A DNA stretch of 64,000 nucleotides from Saccharomonospora cyanea NA-134 (GCF_000244975.1 NZ_CM001440.1:2030325-2094324); one strand, 5' to 3'. Positions 55,063 to 63,997 are shown, numbered from the stretch's first letter. Translations and numbers: made by a program. The notes: generated by a model not told the origin, from the sequence alone.

Positions 55063-56198
55063 TCAGCGCAACGGCAGGCCCACCACTCCGGCAAGGGCTG
55101 CGCGGTGGCGGCCCGGGGTACCCAGGGCGAGCTCGTCGGCCTTGGCGCGCTTCAGATACAGGTGGGCCGGGTGTTCCCAGGTCATGCCGATGCCACCGTG
55201 TAGCTGGATCGCTCCTCTGCGGCGTGTACCGCCACCGAGGAGCAGTAGGACTGCGCGACGGCCACCGCCACCTCGACGTCGGAGCCGGAGCCGAACGCGT
55301 CGGGGGCACCGAGCACCTCGGCGGCGTAGCGGGCGGCGGCGCGAGCGGCCACCAGTTCCAGCCAGACGTCGGCGAGCCGGTGTTTGAGCGCTTGGAACGA
55401 GCCGACCGGCCTGCCGAACTGGTGGCGTTGCCGCACGTACTCCACCGTCGTGTCCAGGCACCACTGTGCCACTCCGAGCTGTTCGGAGGCCAGCAGCCCG
55501 GCCGCGGTGCGCAGTCCTCGCGCCAGCGCGTCGGTGGCGGCGATGCCGCGGGCGAGTTCGTGCGCCGGTGCCTGCCGCAGCCGGACGTCGGCCACCCGCC
55601 GGGTCAGATCGAACGACGTCACCTCGTCGACGTCGACTCCCGCGGAGGTGTCCACCGCGAACAGCGCGGGACCGTCGGCGGTCACGGCGGGCACGACGAG
55701 GACGTCGGCCACGGAGGCGTCGGCCACCGTCGTCACGGTCCCGTCGAGCAGCCTCGCCTCCGCCTTCACCGAAGTCGGGAAGTCCGCGTGCGGGGCTGTG
55801 GACAGGGGCACGGCCAGCGTGGCCGTGACCTCGCCCGTCGCGAGCCGCCGCAGCAGCGCGGACACCGGCTCGGCACCGGTGTCCGCGTTCAGCAACACCG
55901 ATGTCGTGAGCACCGCGCTGCCGAAGAACGGGACCGGCGCGACGGCGCGGCCGAGTTCCTCCAGCACCAGAGCGGTCTCGCGCCATGTCGCTCCCTGGCC
56001 ACCGAGGTGCTCCGGCACGGGGAGCCCGGCGAGGCCGAGGTCGGCGGCCAGCGTCCGCCACAGTGCCGTGTCGTAGGCCGGTTCGCTGTCCATGCCTGAC
56101 ACGAGCGACGCGGGGAGCCCACGGTCGGCGAACACGTCCCGGACCGTGGCTCGCAGGTCGGCCTCGATGCCGGAGTACAGCAGGTCGGGTGTGCTCAT
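55063..56198 (-). pseudogene. Acyl-CoA dehydrogenase with a frameshift near the 3' end
   Basis: From ATG 56198 the frame reads as an ACAD: PVPEHLGGQGATWRETALVLEELGRAVAPVPFF, then QRHQFGRPVGSFQALKHRLADVW. At about 55212 the frame breaks: AVHAAEE is followed by RSSYTV and a stop at 55182. One base more (a G in the run at 55211-55217) would restore ALQLHGGIGMTWEHPAHLYLKRAK through to the stop at 55063, giving 378 residues. The last ~50 residues, with the conserved QLHGGIGMTWE, are in the other frame. Either a natural loss or a sequencing error. It is the last gene of the fabG-led operon. Confidence 0.85.
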
Positions 56199-57398
56199 CG
56201 GGGCAGGTCCTTCCACGCGACGTCCTTGTCCACCCTGGGCTCGGCGGGAAGCCCGAGCACCCGCTCGGCGACGATGTTGCGCAGCACCTCCGAAGTGCCG
56301 CCCTCGATGGAGTTGCCCTTGGCCCGCAGATAGCGGTAGCCCGCTCCCCGGCCGGTGAAGTCGACCAGCTCCGGTCTGCGCAACGACCAGTCGTCGTAAC
56401 GCAAGCCCTCCTCGCCCAGCAGGTCGAGTTCCAGACTCGACAGTGCTTGTGCGAGCCGCGCGAAGGCGAGTTTCATCGCCGAGCCCCTCCGGACCCGGCG
56501 AACCCGCCGCGAGCTGCTGGTGCAACCGTATTCCCGCGAGCCGGAACGCCTCCTGCTCGACCCACAGGCGCAGCAGCCGCTCGTGCAGCTCCGCGGTGCG
56601 TAGCTCCGGACGTGTCCGCCACGTCTCCACCACGCGACCCAGCATGCCGCTCTCGCGGGGCGCGACGTTGCCGCCGATGGCCACGCGCTCGTTCATCAGC
56701 GTCGTCTGCGCGACCCGCCAGCCCTCGCCGACACCACCGAGCCGGTGTGCGTCCGGGATGCGCACGTCGGTGAGGAAGACCTCGTTGAACTCGGCTTCGC
56801 CGGTGATCTGCCGCAGCGGGCGCACCTCGACGCCCGGCGCCGTCATGTCACACACGAAGTACGTGAGGCCCCGGTGCTTGGGTACGTCCGGGTCCGTGCG
56901 AGCGATCAGAATCGCCCAGCGGGCGTTGTGCGCGGACGACGTCCAGACCTTCTGGCCGTTCACCACCCAGTCGTCCCCGTCGCGCACGGCCCTGGTGGCG
57001 AGTGCGGCCAGGTCCGAGCCCGCCCCGGGCTCGCTGAACAGCTGGCACCAGATCTCCTCGCCGGTCCACAACGGACGTAAGAACCGACGCTTCTGCTCCT
57101 CGGTGCCGACGGCGAGGATCGTGGGCGCGGCCATGCCGAGACCGATGCCGTTGCGACGCGGATCGTTGTGCGGCGCGCCCGCGTCGGCGAGCGCGGCGTC
57201 GACCACCGCCTGCGCCTTCCGTGCCAGGCCGAGGCCGCCGAGTCCGACGGGGTAGTGCACCCAGGCCAGTCCCGCGTCGAACCGAGCCCGCAGGAAGTCC
57301 AGCCGGTCGGTGGTGGCGGGGTCGTGCTCGGCGAGCAACTCCGCCACCCGTTCACGGAGCTCGTCCCGCTCCTGTGAGGTCACCGTGTTCTCGTCCAT
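56195..57398 (-). pseudogene. Acyl-CoA dehydrogenase with a +1 frameshift
   Basis: ATG 57398 opens an ACAD of about 400 residues: WVHYPVGLGGLGLARKAQAVVDAAL, LFSEPGAGSDLAALATRAVRDGDDW, GQKVWTSSAHNARWAILIARTD. The frame breaks at a GGGG run (56484-56487 on the plus strand): after AAGSPGPEG the expected SAMKLAFARLAQ is shifted by one base. Removing one G joins it to the C-terminal part, which keeps KGNSIEGGTSEVLRNIVAERVLG, including the ACAD end signature. The gene is otherwise intact, with an ATGA overlap to the next ACAD and a 1-bp overlap with the upstream one. Confidence 0.85.
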
Positions 57399-58606
57399 CA
57401 CAGGTACCTCTTCAGTTCCCGCCGGGCGAGAGAGCGCTTGTGCACCTCGTCGGGGCCGTCGGCGAGCCGTAGTGTGCGCACTCCCGCCCACAGCGAGGCC
57501 AGCGGGAAGTCCTGGCTCACCCCGCCCGCGCCGTGGAGCTGGATCGCCTTGTCGATGATCCACTCGACGGTACGCGGCGTGGCGATCTTGATGGCCTGGA
57601 TCTCCGTGTGCGCGCCCTTGTTGCCCACGGTGTCCATGAGCCACGCGGTCCTGAGCACGAGCTGCCGTAGCTGTTCCACCCGGACGCGGGACTCGGCGAT
57701 CCAGTCCTGCACCACACCCTGTTCGGCGAGCGGCTTGCCGAACGCCACCCGGGACACCGCGCGGCGGCACATCAGCTCGATGGCGCGCTCGGCCATGCCG
57801 ATGGCCCTCATACAGTGGTGGATGCGGCCGGGGCCGAGGCGGGCCTGCGCGATGGCGAATCCCTCGCCCTCCCCTCCGACGAGGTTCTCCACCGGGACGC
57901 GGACGCGGTCGAAGACGATCTCGGCGTGGCCGCCGGCCTCCTCGTCGCCGTAGCCGAACACGGTCATCGCGCGCCTGACCTCCACACCCGGGGTGTCGCG
58001 CGGGACGAGGACCATGCTCTGCTGCCGGTGCGGCTCGGCGTCCGGGTCGGTCTTGCCCATGACGATGAAGACCCGGCAGTGCGGGTTCATGGCACCGGAG
58101 ATGAACCACTTGCGCCCGGTGATCACGTACTCGTCGCCGTCACGCTCGATGCGGGTGCCGATGTTGCGGGCGTCGGAGGACGCGACATCGGGTTCGGTCA
58201 TGGCGAACGCCGACCGGATCTCCCCTTCGAGGAGCGGCTCCAGCCACTGCCGCTGCTGGGCGGGCGTGCCGAACTCCGACAGCAGTTCCATGTTGCCCGT
58301 GTCCGGTGCCGCGCAGTTGGTGGCGATCGGAGCGAGGTGGGGGCTGCGGCCGGTGATCTCGGCCAGCGGAGCGTACTGGGCGTTGGTCAGTCCCGCGCCG
58401 CGCTCGCCGGGCAGGAAGAGGTTCCACAGACCGCGCCTGCGGGCCTCCGCCTTGAGCTCCTCGACCACAGGCAGCGGAGCCCACGGGTCGTCGGCGGCCC
58501 TCGTCTGTTCGGCCAGCACGGGCTCGGCGGGGTAGACGTGCTCGTCCAGGAACGCGGACAACCGCTCGCGATAGCGCTCGGTGGTGGCGTCGTACGCGAA
58601 GTCCAT
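57398..58606 (-). CDS. Acyl-CoA dehydrogenase
   Basis: The 402-residue FAD enzyme is intact. Motifs: FAMTEPDVASSDARNIGT, GRKWFISGAMNPHC, VRRAMTVFGYGDEEAGG, GPGRIHHCMRAIGMAERAIELM (catalytic-base region) and IDKAIQLHGAGGVSQDFPL. The SRVAFGKPL segment and the length place it with the ACAD10/11-like group, fitting its neighbour, an APH-type kinase-like gene. It is joined to that gene by a TGATG overlap. It oxidises an acyl-CoA; 4-hydroxyacyl-type substrates handled by APH/ACAD10 systems are a possibility. Confidence 0.95.
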   Translation of the reverse strand: MDFAYDATTERYRERLSAFLDEHVYPAEPVLAEQTRAADDPWAPLPVVEELKAEARRRGLWNLFLPGERGAGLTNAQYAPLAEITGRSPHLAPIATNCAAPDTGNMELLSEFGTPAQQRQWLEPLLEGEIRSAFAMTEPDVASSDARNIGTRIERDGDEYVITGRKWFISGAMNPHCRVFIVMGKTDPDAEPHRQQSMVLVPRDTPGVEVRRAMTVFGYGDEEAGGHAEIVFDRVRVPVENLVGGEGEGFAIAQARLGPGRIHHCMRAIGMAERAIELMCRRAVSRVAFGKPLAEQGVVQDWIAESRVRVEQLRQLVLRTAWLMDTVGNKGAHTEIQAIKIATPRTVEWIIDKAIQLHGAGGVSQDFPLASLWAGVRTLRLADGPDEVHKRSLARRELKRYL

Positions 58607-59625
58607 CAGTCCTCCTCCAGGACGGCGTTGCCGCGCGCCACCAACGGCGCGACACTCGCTCCGATGCGGTCGAATCCCTCGCCGACGGTCTTGCCCTGGC
58701 TGTGGCGGAAGTGGATGCCTTCCAGGATCACGGCGAGCTTGAAGAACGCGAACCCGAGATACCAGGCCATCGCCGAGGTGTCCCGCCCGGACGTGGCCGT
58801 GTAGCGGGCGACGAGGTCGCCGACGCGCGGGAACCCCGGGGCGGTGGCGACGCTGCTGATCTCGTCGCCGAGGGCCTCGCCCTCGGTGTAGGCGATGAGC
58901 AGGGCGATGTCGGTGAGCGGATCGCCGAGCGTGGACATCTCCCAGTCCAGCACGGCGGTGATCTCGTCGTCGGCGCCGACCAGAAGGTTGTCGAGCCGGT
59001 AGTCACCGTGCACGATCGTCGGTGCGGGCGACCCCGGGAGCCGAGCCGAAAGGCGTTCCCGCAACGTGTCGACACCGGGGATGTCGCGGCTGCGCGAGGC
59101 GTCGAGCTGCTTGCCCCAGCGCCGCAACTGCCGTTCGAGATAGCCCTCCGGCCTGCCGAACTCGGTGAGCCCCACCGAGGCGTAGTCCACCGCGTGCAGC
59201 CGCGCCAACGTGTCGATCATCGCCTCGGCGATCCGCCTCGTGCGGTCACCTCCGAGGGCTTCGAGCTGGTCGCGGCGCCGGTAGGGCGTGCCCTCGACGT
59301 GGTCCATGACGTAGAAGGGCGCACCGAGTACCGACTCGTCGGTGCACAGCAGCACGGTGGGCGGCACGGGCACCTCGGTGGGGCCGAGCGCGCTGATGAC
59401 CGTGTGTTCGCGGCCCATGTCGTGGGCCGTGGGCAGGACGTGGCCCAGAGGCGGGCGGCGGACCACCCACCGGTGGGTGCCGTCGCCGACGAAGTACGTC
59501 AGGTTCGACCGGCCGCCCTCCACGAGCCGCGCGTGCAACGGTCCCGTGACCAGGCCGGGTCGCTCGGAGTCGAGATGGGAACGCAGGCGGTCCAGGTCGA
59601 GCCCGGGTGGGTTCTCCTCGCTCAT
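58606..59625 (-). CDS. APH-fold phosphotransferase (ACAD10/11-type kinase domain)
   Basis: The 339-residue protein has an aminoglycoside-phosphotransferase-like kinase fold: GGRSNLTYFVGDGTHRWVVRRPP (nucleotide loop and Lys-like Arg), the catalytic loop IVHGDYRLDNLLV and the metal loop AVLDWEMSTLGDPLTDIALL. This domain is fused to acyl-CoA dehydrogenases in eukaryotic ACAD10/11, and in actinobacteria it is a separate gene beside an ACAD, as here. It likely phosphorylates a hydroxyacyl-CoA intermediate. ATG 59625 has CAGGAG upstream. An unusual hairpin (59643-59678) sits just before its ribosome site. Confidence 0.93.
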   Translation of the reverse strand: MSEENPPGLDLDRLRSHLDSERPGLVTGPLHARLVEGGRSNLTYFVGDGTHRWVVRRPPLGHVLPTAHDMGREHTVISALGPTEVPVPPTVLLCTDESVLGAPFYVMDHVEGTPYRRRDQLEALGGDRTRRIAEAMIDTLARLHAVDYASVGLTEFGRPEGYLERQLRRWGKQLDASRSRDIPGVDTLRERLSARLPGSPAPTIVHGDYRLDNLLVGADDEITAVLDWEMSTLGDPLTDIALLIAYTEGEALGDEISSVATAPGFPRVGDLVARYTATSGRDTSAMAWYLGFAFFKLAVILEGIHFRHSQGKTVGEGFDRIGASVAPLVARGNAVLEED

Positions 59626-59642
59626 GTGATCTCCTGGTTGTG

Positions 59643-59678
59643 GCGGGCACGGTACCGATCGGTCGGTACCGTGCCCGC
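59643..59678. terminator. Perfect 16-bp hairpin with TCGG tetraloop inside the operon
   Basis: GCGGGCACGGTACCGA pairs completely with TCGGTACCGTGCCCGC around a TCGG loop, forming one of the strongest hairpins in the window. It lies 32 bp after the maoC stop and 17 bp before the APH start on the minus strand, with no T-tract. It is likely a partial terminator or mRNA processing/stability element that separates fabG-maoC from the ACAD genes. Confidence 0.72.
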
Positions 59679-59709
59679 GAGGGCTTCGTGCTCCGACGTT
59701 CCGGGCGGG

Positions 59710-60171
59710 CTACGCCACCAGCAGTCCGACGGTCTCGGCGACGCAGGCCGGCTTCTCGGCGCCCTCGATCTCGATGGTCCACCGCACCACGGCCTGGCTA
59801 CCCTGGGCCCCTGGCGTGACCGAGACCAGCTCGGCGTGCGCCCTGATCCGCGAACCGACCGTCACCGGCTGCGGGAACCGCACCTTGTTGAGGCCGTAGT
59901 TGATGCCCATGCGCAGGCCCTCGACGCGGTAGACCTCCGCGATGAACTTGGGGATCAACGACAGCGTCAGGTAGCCGTGCGCGATCGGCGCCCCGAACGG
60001 GCCCTCGGCCGCCTTTTCGAGGTCGACGTGGATCCACTGGTGGTCGCCGGTGGCGTCGGCGAAGAGGTTCACCTGCTCCTGCGTGACCTCGTGCCACGAG
60101 CTCGTGCCCAGCGGCTCGCCCACCGCGGCGGCGAACGCCTCGAGGTCGGAGAAGACGCGCGGCCCGCTCAT
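59710..60171 (-). CDS. MaoC-like (R)-specific enoyl-CoA hydratase
   Basis: The 153-residue single-hotdog protein has the hydratase-2 motif FADATGDHQWIHVD (catalytic Asp and His) and PIAHGYLTLSL, followed by the beta-sheet NYGLNKVRFPQPVTVGSRI. It hydrates 2-enoyl-CoA to (R)-3-hydroxyacyl-CoA, or acts in related chemistry. ATG 60171 overlaps the fabG-like stop (ATGA). Paired with the FabG-like gene it could form a short beta-oxidation or polyketide-like unit. Confidence 0.93.
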   Translation of the reverse strand: MSGPRVFSDLEAFAAAVGEPLGTSSWHEVTQEQVNLFADATGDHQWIHVDLEKAAEGPFGAPIAHGYLTLSLIPKFIAEVYRVEGLRMGINYGLNKVRFPQPVTVGSRIRAHAELVSVTPGAQGSQAVVRWTIEIEGAEKPACVAETVGLLVA

Positions 60172-60929
60172 GCTTTCGGCCCGCCCGCCACGTAGATCAC
60201 CTGGCCGGACACGAACGACGCGTCGTCGCTGACCAGGAACGACACCACGCCCGCGATGTCGGACGGCTTGCCCACCCGCCGCACGGGGATCTCCGCGGCG
60301 GCAGCCTTCTTGAACTCCTCGAACGGCACGCCGAGGCGCTCGGCGGTGGCCGCCGTCATGTCCGTCTCGATGAAGCCCGGTGCGATGGCGTTGACGGTGA
60401 CGCCGAACTTGCCGAGTTCGATGGCCAGTGTCTTGGTGAAGCCCTGCAGGCCCGCCTTGGCGGTGGCGTAGTTGGCCTGCCCCCGGTTGCCCAGCGCGGA
60501 GGTGCTGGAGAGGTTGACGATGCGGCCCCAGCCCTGCTCGGTCATGTGCTTCTGCGCCGCGCGGCTCATCAGGAACGAGCCTCGCAGGTGCACGTCCATC
60601 ACCGAGTCCCAGTCGGATTCGGTCATCTTGAACAGCAGGTTGTCCCGCGTGATACCCGCGTTGTTCACCAGTACCGTGGGTGCGCCGAGCTGGTCGGCCA
60701 CGGCTGTCACGGCCGCGTCCACCGACTCGGCGTCGGACACGTCCACGCCCACGCCGATCGCGCGACCACCGTCGGCGTTGATCGCGTCAGCGCCCGCCTT
60801 CACGGCGTCGGAGGCCAGGTCCAGCAACGCGACGGCGAACCCGTCGGAGGCGAGCCGCCGGGCGACCTCGGCGCCGATGCCGCGTCCGGCGCCCGTCACG
60901 ATGGCGACGCGGGAGGGGGAGTCGGTCAC
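60168..60929 (-). CDS. fabG: 3-oxoacyl-[ACP/CoA] reductase, FabG type
   Basis: The 253-residue SDR has AIVTGAGRGIGAEVARRLA, VLVNNAGITRDNLLFKMTESDWD, VNLSSTSALGNRGQANYATAKAGLQGFTK (Ser, Tyr, Lys catalytic set), APGFIETDM, and the C-terminal SGQVIYVAGGPKA. These are canonical FabG motifs. It reduces 3-ketoacyl groups with NADPH, or the reverse in catabolism. It heads the operon and has the TetR-type palindrome (61003-61016) 74 bp upstream of its GTG start at 60929, linking it to the TetR gene at 49283. Confidence 0.94.
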   Translation of the reverse strand: MTDSPSRVAIVTGAGRGIGAEVARRLASDGFAVALLDLASDAVKAGADAINADGGRAIGVGVDVSDAESVDAAVTAVADQLGAPTVLVNNAGITRDNLLFKMTESDWDSVMDVHLRGSFLMSRAAQKHMTEQGWGRIVNLSSTSALGNRGQANYATAKAGLQGFTKTLAIELGKFGVTVNAIAPGFIETDMTAATAERLGVPFEEFKKAAAAEIPVRRVGKPSDIAGVVSFLVSDDASFVSGQVIYVAGGPKA

Positions 60930-61002
60930 TGCAATCCTCCTGTTCGGACCTCTGAGCGGTTCAGCCGTTCGCTCCGAAGTCCCCTCTCTTCGTTGAGTTG
61001 GG

Positions 61003-61016
61003 TAAGCGTGCGCTTA
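61003..61016. promoter_or_regulatory. TetR operator palindrome TAAGCG-TG-CGCTTA
   Basis: TAAGCGTGCGCTTA is a perfect palindrome of the same pattern as at 49920. It lies 74 bp upstream of the fabG-type start and overlaps the stop codon (TAA) of the DUF998 gene on the minus strand. The shared sequence and flank (GTAAGCG..CGCTTAGC) argue for a common regulator. Confidence 0.78.
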
Positions 61017-61712
61017 GCACCGTACCAGGGGATCGACCGACTCGGGGGTGAGATCGTCCACGCGCAGCAGACCCGGTGTCAGCGCCAGCACGGCCGCGAC
61101 CTCCGTGCCCGCGAGCAGCCGCTCGACGAGCCCGAGCGGGATCGACCGCCACCACGGCTCACCACCGGCGAGCATCACCAGGACGGCGCCGACGATGACG
61201 CCGAGCCACGCCAACGACGCGAGTGCGAGCAGCCGCGCCACGACGCGCAGCCGGGACGACGGGCCGAACACGGCGTTCGCGGCCGACCAGACGGCGATCG
61301 GCAGGCACACGAAGGCCACCACACTGGCGTAGCGGTGGATGGTGCCCCCCACGCTCGGACCCACCGACCAGTCCGTCTTGGGGAACACCACGACCGCCAC
61401 GAGCCCGAGCACCCACAGCCCCCCGAACACCGTGCTCGCCGACACGGGGCGGATCAGACCGCGCCCGGCCACGATGGCGAACACCCCCGCCGAACCGAGC
61501 GCCACCAGTAGCACCGACGTGTCGAACAGCCACTTGTCCGGACCGTGGGCGTACTCGCTGATCGTGCGTCGCACCGGGTCGACCCCCGCGCTCGACGGCA
61601 TGACGTGCAGCAGCCCCATGACGACGGCGCCGCCCATCAGTGCCGCCAGCGCGGCCAGTACCACGGGGGGTCTCGTCGCGAGTTTGCCGGCGTCACGGCC
61701 ACTGTGCGTCAT
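61014..61712 (-). CDS. DUF998 membrane protein
   Basis: The 232-residue polytopic membrane protein has about six hydrophobic segments: VVLAALAALMGGAVVMGLL, TSVLLVALGSAGVFAIVAG, GLWVLGLVAVVVF and further ones. The family-typical ISEYAHG and FPKTDW motifs are present. DUF998 is a conserved family without an assigned function. The stop codon lies inside the TetR palindrome. It is upstream of the fabG operon on the same strand, about 84 bp away. Confidence 0.85.
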   Translation of the reverse strand: MTHSGRDAGKLATRPPVVLAALAALMGGAVVMGLLHVMPSSAGVDPVRRTISEYAHGPDKWLFDTSVLLVALGSAGVFAIVAGRGLIRPVSASTVFGGLWVLGLVAVVVFPKTDWSVGPSVGGTIHRYASVVAFVCLPIAVWSAANAVFGPSSRLRVVARLLALASLAWLGVIVGAVLVMLAGGEPWWRSIPLGLVERLLAGTEVAAVLALTPGLLRVDDLTPESVDPLVRC

Positions 61713-61774
61713 GGAGGGCTCCTCCGGGAGGCGGGCGGTGGCGACAGGTTAGCGGCGTCGCCGTTTCCTCGGCG

Positions 61775-62923
61775 TCACGTGCGCGACGCGGTGGAGGAGC
61801 CCACCACCTGGCCCAGCACCGTGCGGAAGACGTGTCGGTCGACGGTGACCGGTTCCGCAGCCAGCCAGTCGCCCAGCAACCGCACGAACTGCTCGGGTGT
61901 CATCGGGGGAGGGACGTCGAGGTGGTCCAGGTCGGCCAGGTCGTCCGGGGTCCAGTCGTCGGTGGTGATCTCACCCTCCCGGCTCGGGTACAGCACGAGC
62001 GCGCCCCGCACCTCCACGTCGGGAAGCAGCCGACGGAAGGCCTCCACACTGGTGGATAGCTGGGTACCGCCGCCGCGGAACCGGCGACCGTTGCGGGTCA
62101 GTGTCGCGTCGTCGGCGAGACCGTAGTGGCCGGGCAGCCACGACTTCGACTCCACGAGCACGAGCCTGCGTCCACACAGCACGGCGTGGTCGATGTCGGC
62201 GAACACCGAGTCGGGCCAGGCGAGACCGTGGAAGATACGCACGCCGGGCAGCCGGGTGAGGTAGCGCTGGAACACCTCGGCGGTGAGCCGCTGCGCCACC
62301 TCGTCGTCCTCGGAACCCGGGGTGCCGAACACGATGCGGTCGCCGAACTCGCTGCGGAACGACCGGACCGCGCGCAACGACTCCAGGTGCCTTCGCACGA
62401 GCAGCACCCCGGTCGCCGCCGCCGACACCACGAGCAGCGCCCACACCGCCGCCAGCCACGCCGAGAAGGCGAACGGCACCACCAGCGGAAGCGGCAGGAG
62501 CGCGGCCCCCAGCAGCGCGCCTCCCGCGGGAGCGTGGCCAGGGGAGCCCGGGTGGGCGTAGTGGACTCGAAAGGCACCCTCCACGAGATCCCACCACGGC
62601 AGGTCACGGACGTCGATCGTGGGGGTGGGGGGCACGAAGTCGGGGTCCTCGCCGAACCGGCGGGGCTCGGCTCGGCGAGCGGCGCGCCTCTCCGCGGCCA
62701 GGGCCAGCGCCGGCCACCTGCCTCGGCGGTCGTAGGCGGCCCGCAGCATCGGGTCGGACAGCGTGTCGTAGGCCTGCCGCAGCAGTTGGAACTCCTCGGC
62801 CGAGCCACCCGCGTCCGGGTGAGCCCGGCGGACACGGGACCGGTACGCCGACTTGATCTCCGCGGTCGACGCGGCACGCTCGACGCCCAGCACTGCGTAG
62901 TAGTCGACCTCGGTCACGTCCAC
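61775..62923 (-). CDS. J-domain membrane protein with NERD nuclease-like domain
   Basis: The 382-residue protein joins three parts. Residues 1-70 form a DnaJ domain with HPD35-37 (RRAHPDAGG) and the helix YDTLSDPMLRAAYDR. Residues about 135-185 hold two membrane helices (PLPLVVPFAFSAWLAAVWALLVV). The C-terminal part (from about 215) is a NERD-like nuclease fold with a D...E-x-K signature: ADIDHAVLCGRRLVLVESKSW. The Hsp70-binding and possible DNA/RNA-nuclease activities at a membrane are unusual together. No partner is encoded beside it. GTG 62923. Confidence 0.85.
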   Translation of the reverse strand: MDVTEVDYYAVLGVERAASTAEIKSAYRSRVRRAHPDAGGSAEEFQLLRQAYDTLSDPMLRAAYDRRGRWPALALAAERRAARRAEPRRFGEDPDFVPPTPTIDVRDLPWWDLVEGAFRVHYAHPGSPGHAPAGGALLGAALLPLPLVVPFAFSAWLAAVWALLVVSAAATGVLLVRRHLESLRAVRSFRSEFGDRIVFGTPGSEDDEVAQRLTAEVFQRYLTRLPGVRIFHGLAWPDSVFADIDHAVLCGRRLVLVESKSWLPGHYGLADDATLTRNGRRFRGGGTQLSTSVEAFRRLLPDVEVRGALVLYPSREGEITTDDWTPDDLADLDHLDVPPPMTPEQFVRLLGDWLAAEPVTVDRHVFRTVLGQVVGSSTASRT

Positions 62924-63223
62924 CTCCGCTCGCGGGCGCTCACACTATGGCGTGGCTTCCGCCGGACGGTGACAACGACCTGTGGATATGCCGTCACTTA
63001 CCGTGTGCTATTGGTGGTTGTTTTCGGGGTTTGTGTTCCGTTCCTCACTCTGGCGGGTTGCTTCTTGGTCTCGAAAGGGGCCTGCGGTTCGTGGGTGTGG
63101 CGTCCGAAACCGGGTAATCCACCGCACAGCCGACGAACCCAGGTGGCCCGGCGTCAAGATCCGAGTGGCCCTGTCCGCGTGACGAGGTAAGACCGGCCGG
63201 CCACGGAAAGGACGTGAACACCG
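62924..63223. other. 300-bp divergent intergenic region
   Basis: The region separates the J-domain gene (minus) from the CmpX-like gene (plus). The middle, about 62975-63060, is less GC-rich than its surroundings (for example CTATTGGTGGTTGTTTTCGG) and probably holds the promoters. No gene is convincing here. GGAAAGGA at about 63205 is the ribosome site of the following gene. Confidence 0.5.
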
Positions 63224-63997
63224 ATGAACATCACGGAATCGTTCAACGACGCGCTTCGGTCGGTCATCACCTTCCTGCCGAAGTTCGCCGCGTTCCTGGT
63301 CATTCTGCTCATCGGATGGCTGGTGGCGAAGGGGCTGCGCAAGCTGGTCGACCTCGTGCTGGAGCGCCTGAACTTCGACCGTGCCGTGGAGCGCGGCGGC
63401 ATCAAGCAGGCCCTGGATCGGTCGAAGTACGACGCGAGCAGTCTCGTGGCGGCGATCGTGTACTACGCCGTGTTGCTGATCGCACTGCAGATCGCGTTCG
63501 GCGTCTTCGGTCCCAACCCCGTGAGTTCGATGCTCGCGGCCATCGTCGCCTGGTTGCCAAGGGCCATCGTCGCCATCGTCATCGTCGTCGTGGCAGCCGC
63601 GATCGCCAGCGCCGTCAAGGACATCATGAGCAGCGCGCTGGGCGGGCTGAGCTACGGTCGCACGCTCGCCACGGCCGCGCAGGTGGTCATCATCGGTCTC
63701 GGGGTGATCGCCGCCCTGAACCAGATCGGTATCGCCACCACGGTGACGACCCCGGTGCTGATCGCGGTGCTCGCGACGGTCGGTGCCATCCTCGCCATCG
63801 GTGTGGGCGGCGGTCTGATGCGGCCGATGCAGCAGAGGTGGGAGCGGTGGCTGGGCCGAGCCGAGGAGGAGATGCCGAACGCCAGGGCGCAGGCCGAGGC
63901 ATACCAGCGCGGCAGGGAGGACGTCAGCCGCGCGCAGACGGAACCCATCGAGACGCCGGAGGAGCAGACGCGTACCTCGCAGCGTCCGACGCCCTGA
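63224..63997 (+). CDS. CmpX-like small mechanosensitive-channel family membrane protein
   Basis: The 257-residue protein carries the conserved TM-helix (PF05552/CmpX) repeat: an N-terminal amphipathic part and helix (SVITFLPKFAAFLVILLIGWLVAKGLRKLVD), a second repeat (SMLAAIVAWLPRAIVAIVIVVVAAAIASAVK), and further hydrophobic segments (VVIIGLGVIAAL, VLIAVLATVGAILAIGVGGGL). A charged cytoplasmic tail rich in Glu/Arg/Gln ends the protein. The family is related to MscS-like channels. Function in actinobacteria is unknown. The gene ends 3 bp before the window edge. Confidence 0.88.
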   Translation: MNITESFNDALRSVITFLPKFAAFLVILLIGWLVAKGLRKLVDLVLERLNFDRAVERGGIKQALDRSKYDASSLVAAIVYYAVLLIALQIAFGVFGPNPVSSMLAAIVAWLPRAIVAIVIVVVAAAIASAVKDIMSSALGGLSYGRTLATAAQVVIIGLGVIAALNQIGIATTVTTPVLIAVLATVGAILAIGVGGGLMRPMQQRWERWLGRAEEEMPNARAQAEAYQRGREDVSRAQTEPIETPEEQTRTSQRPTP

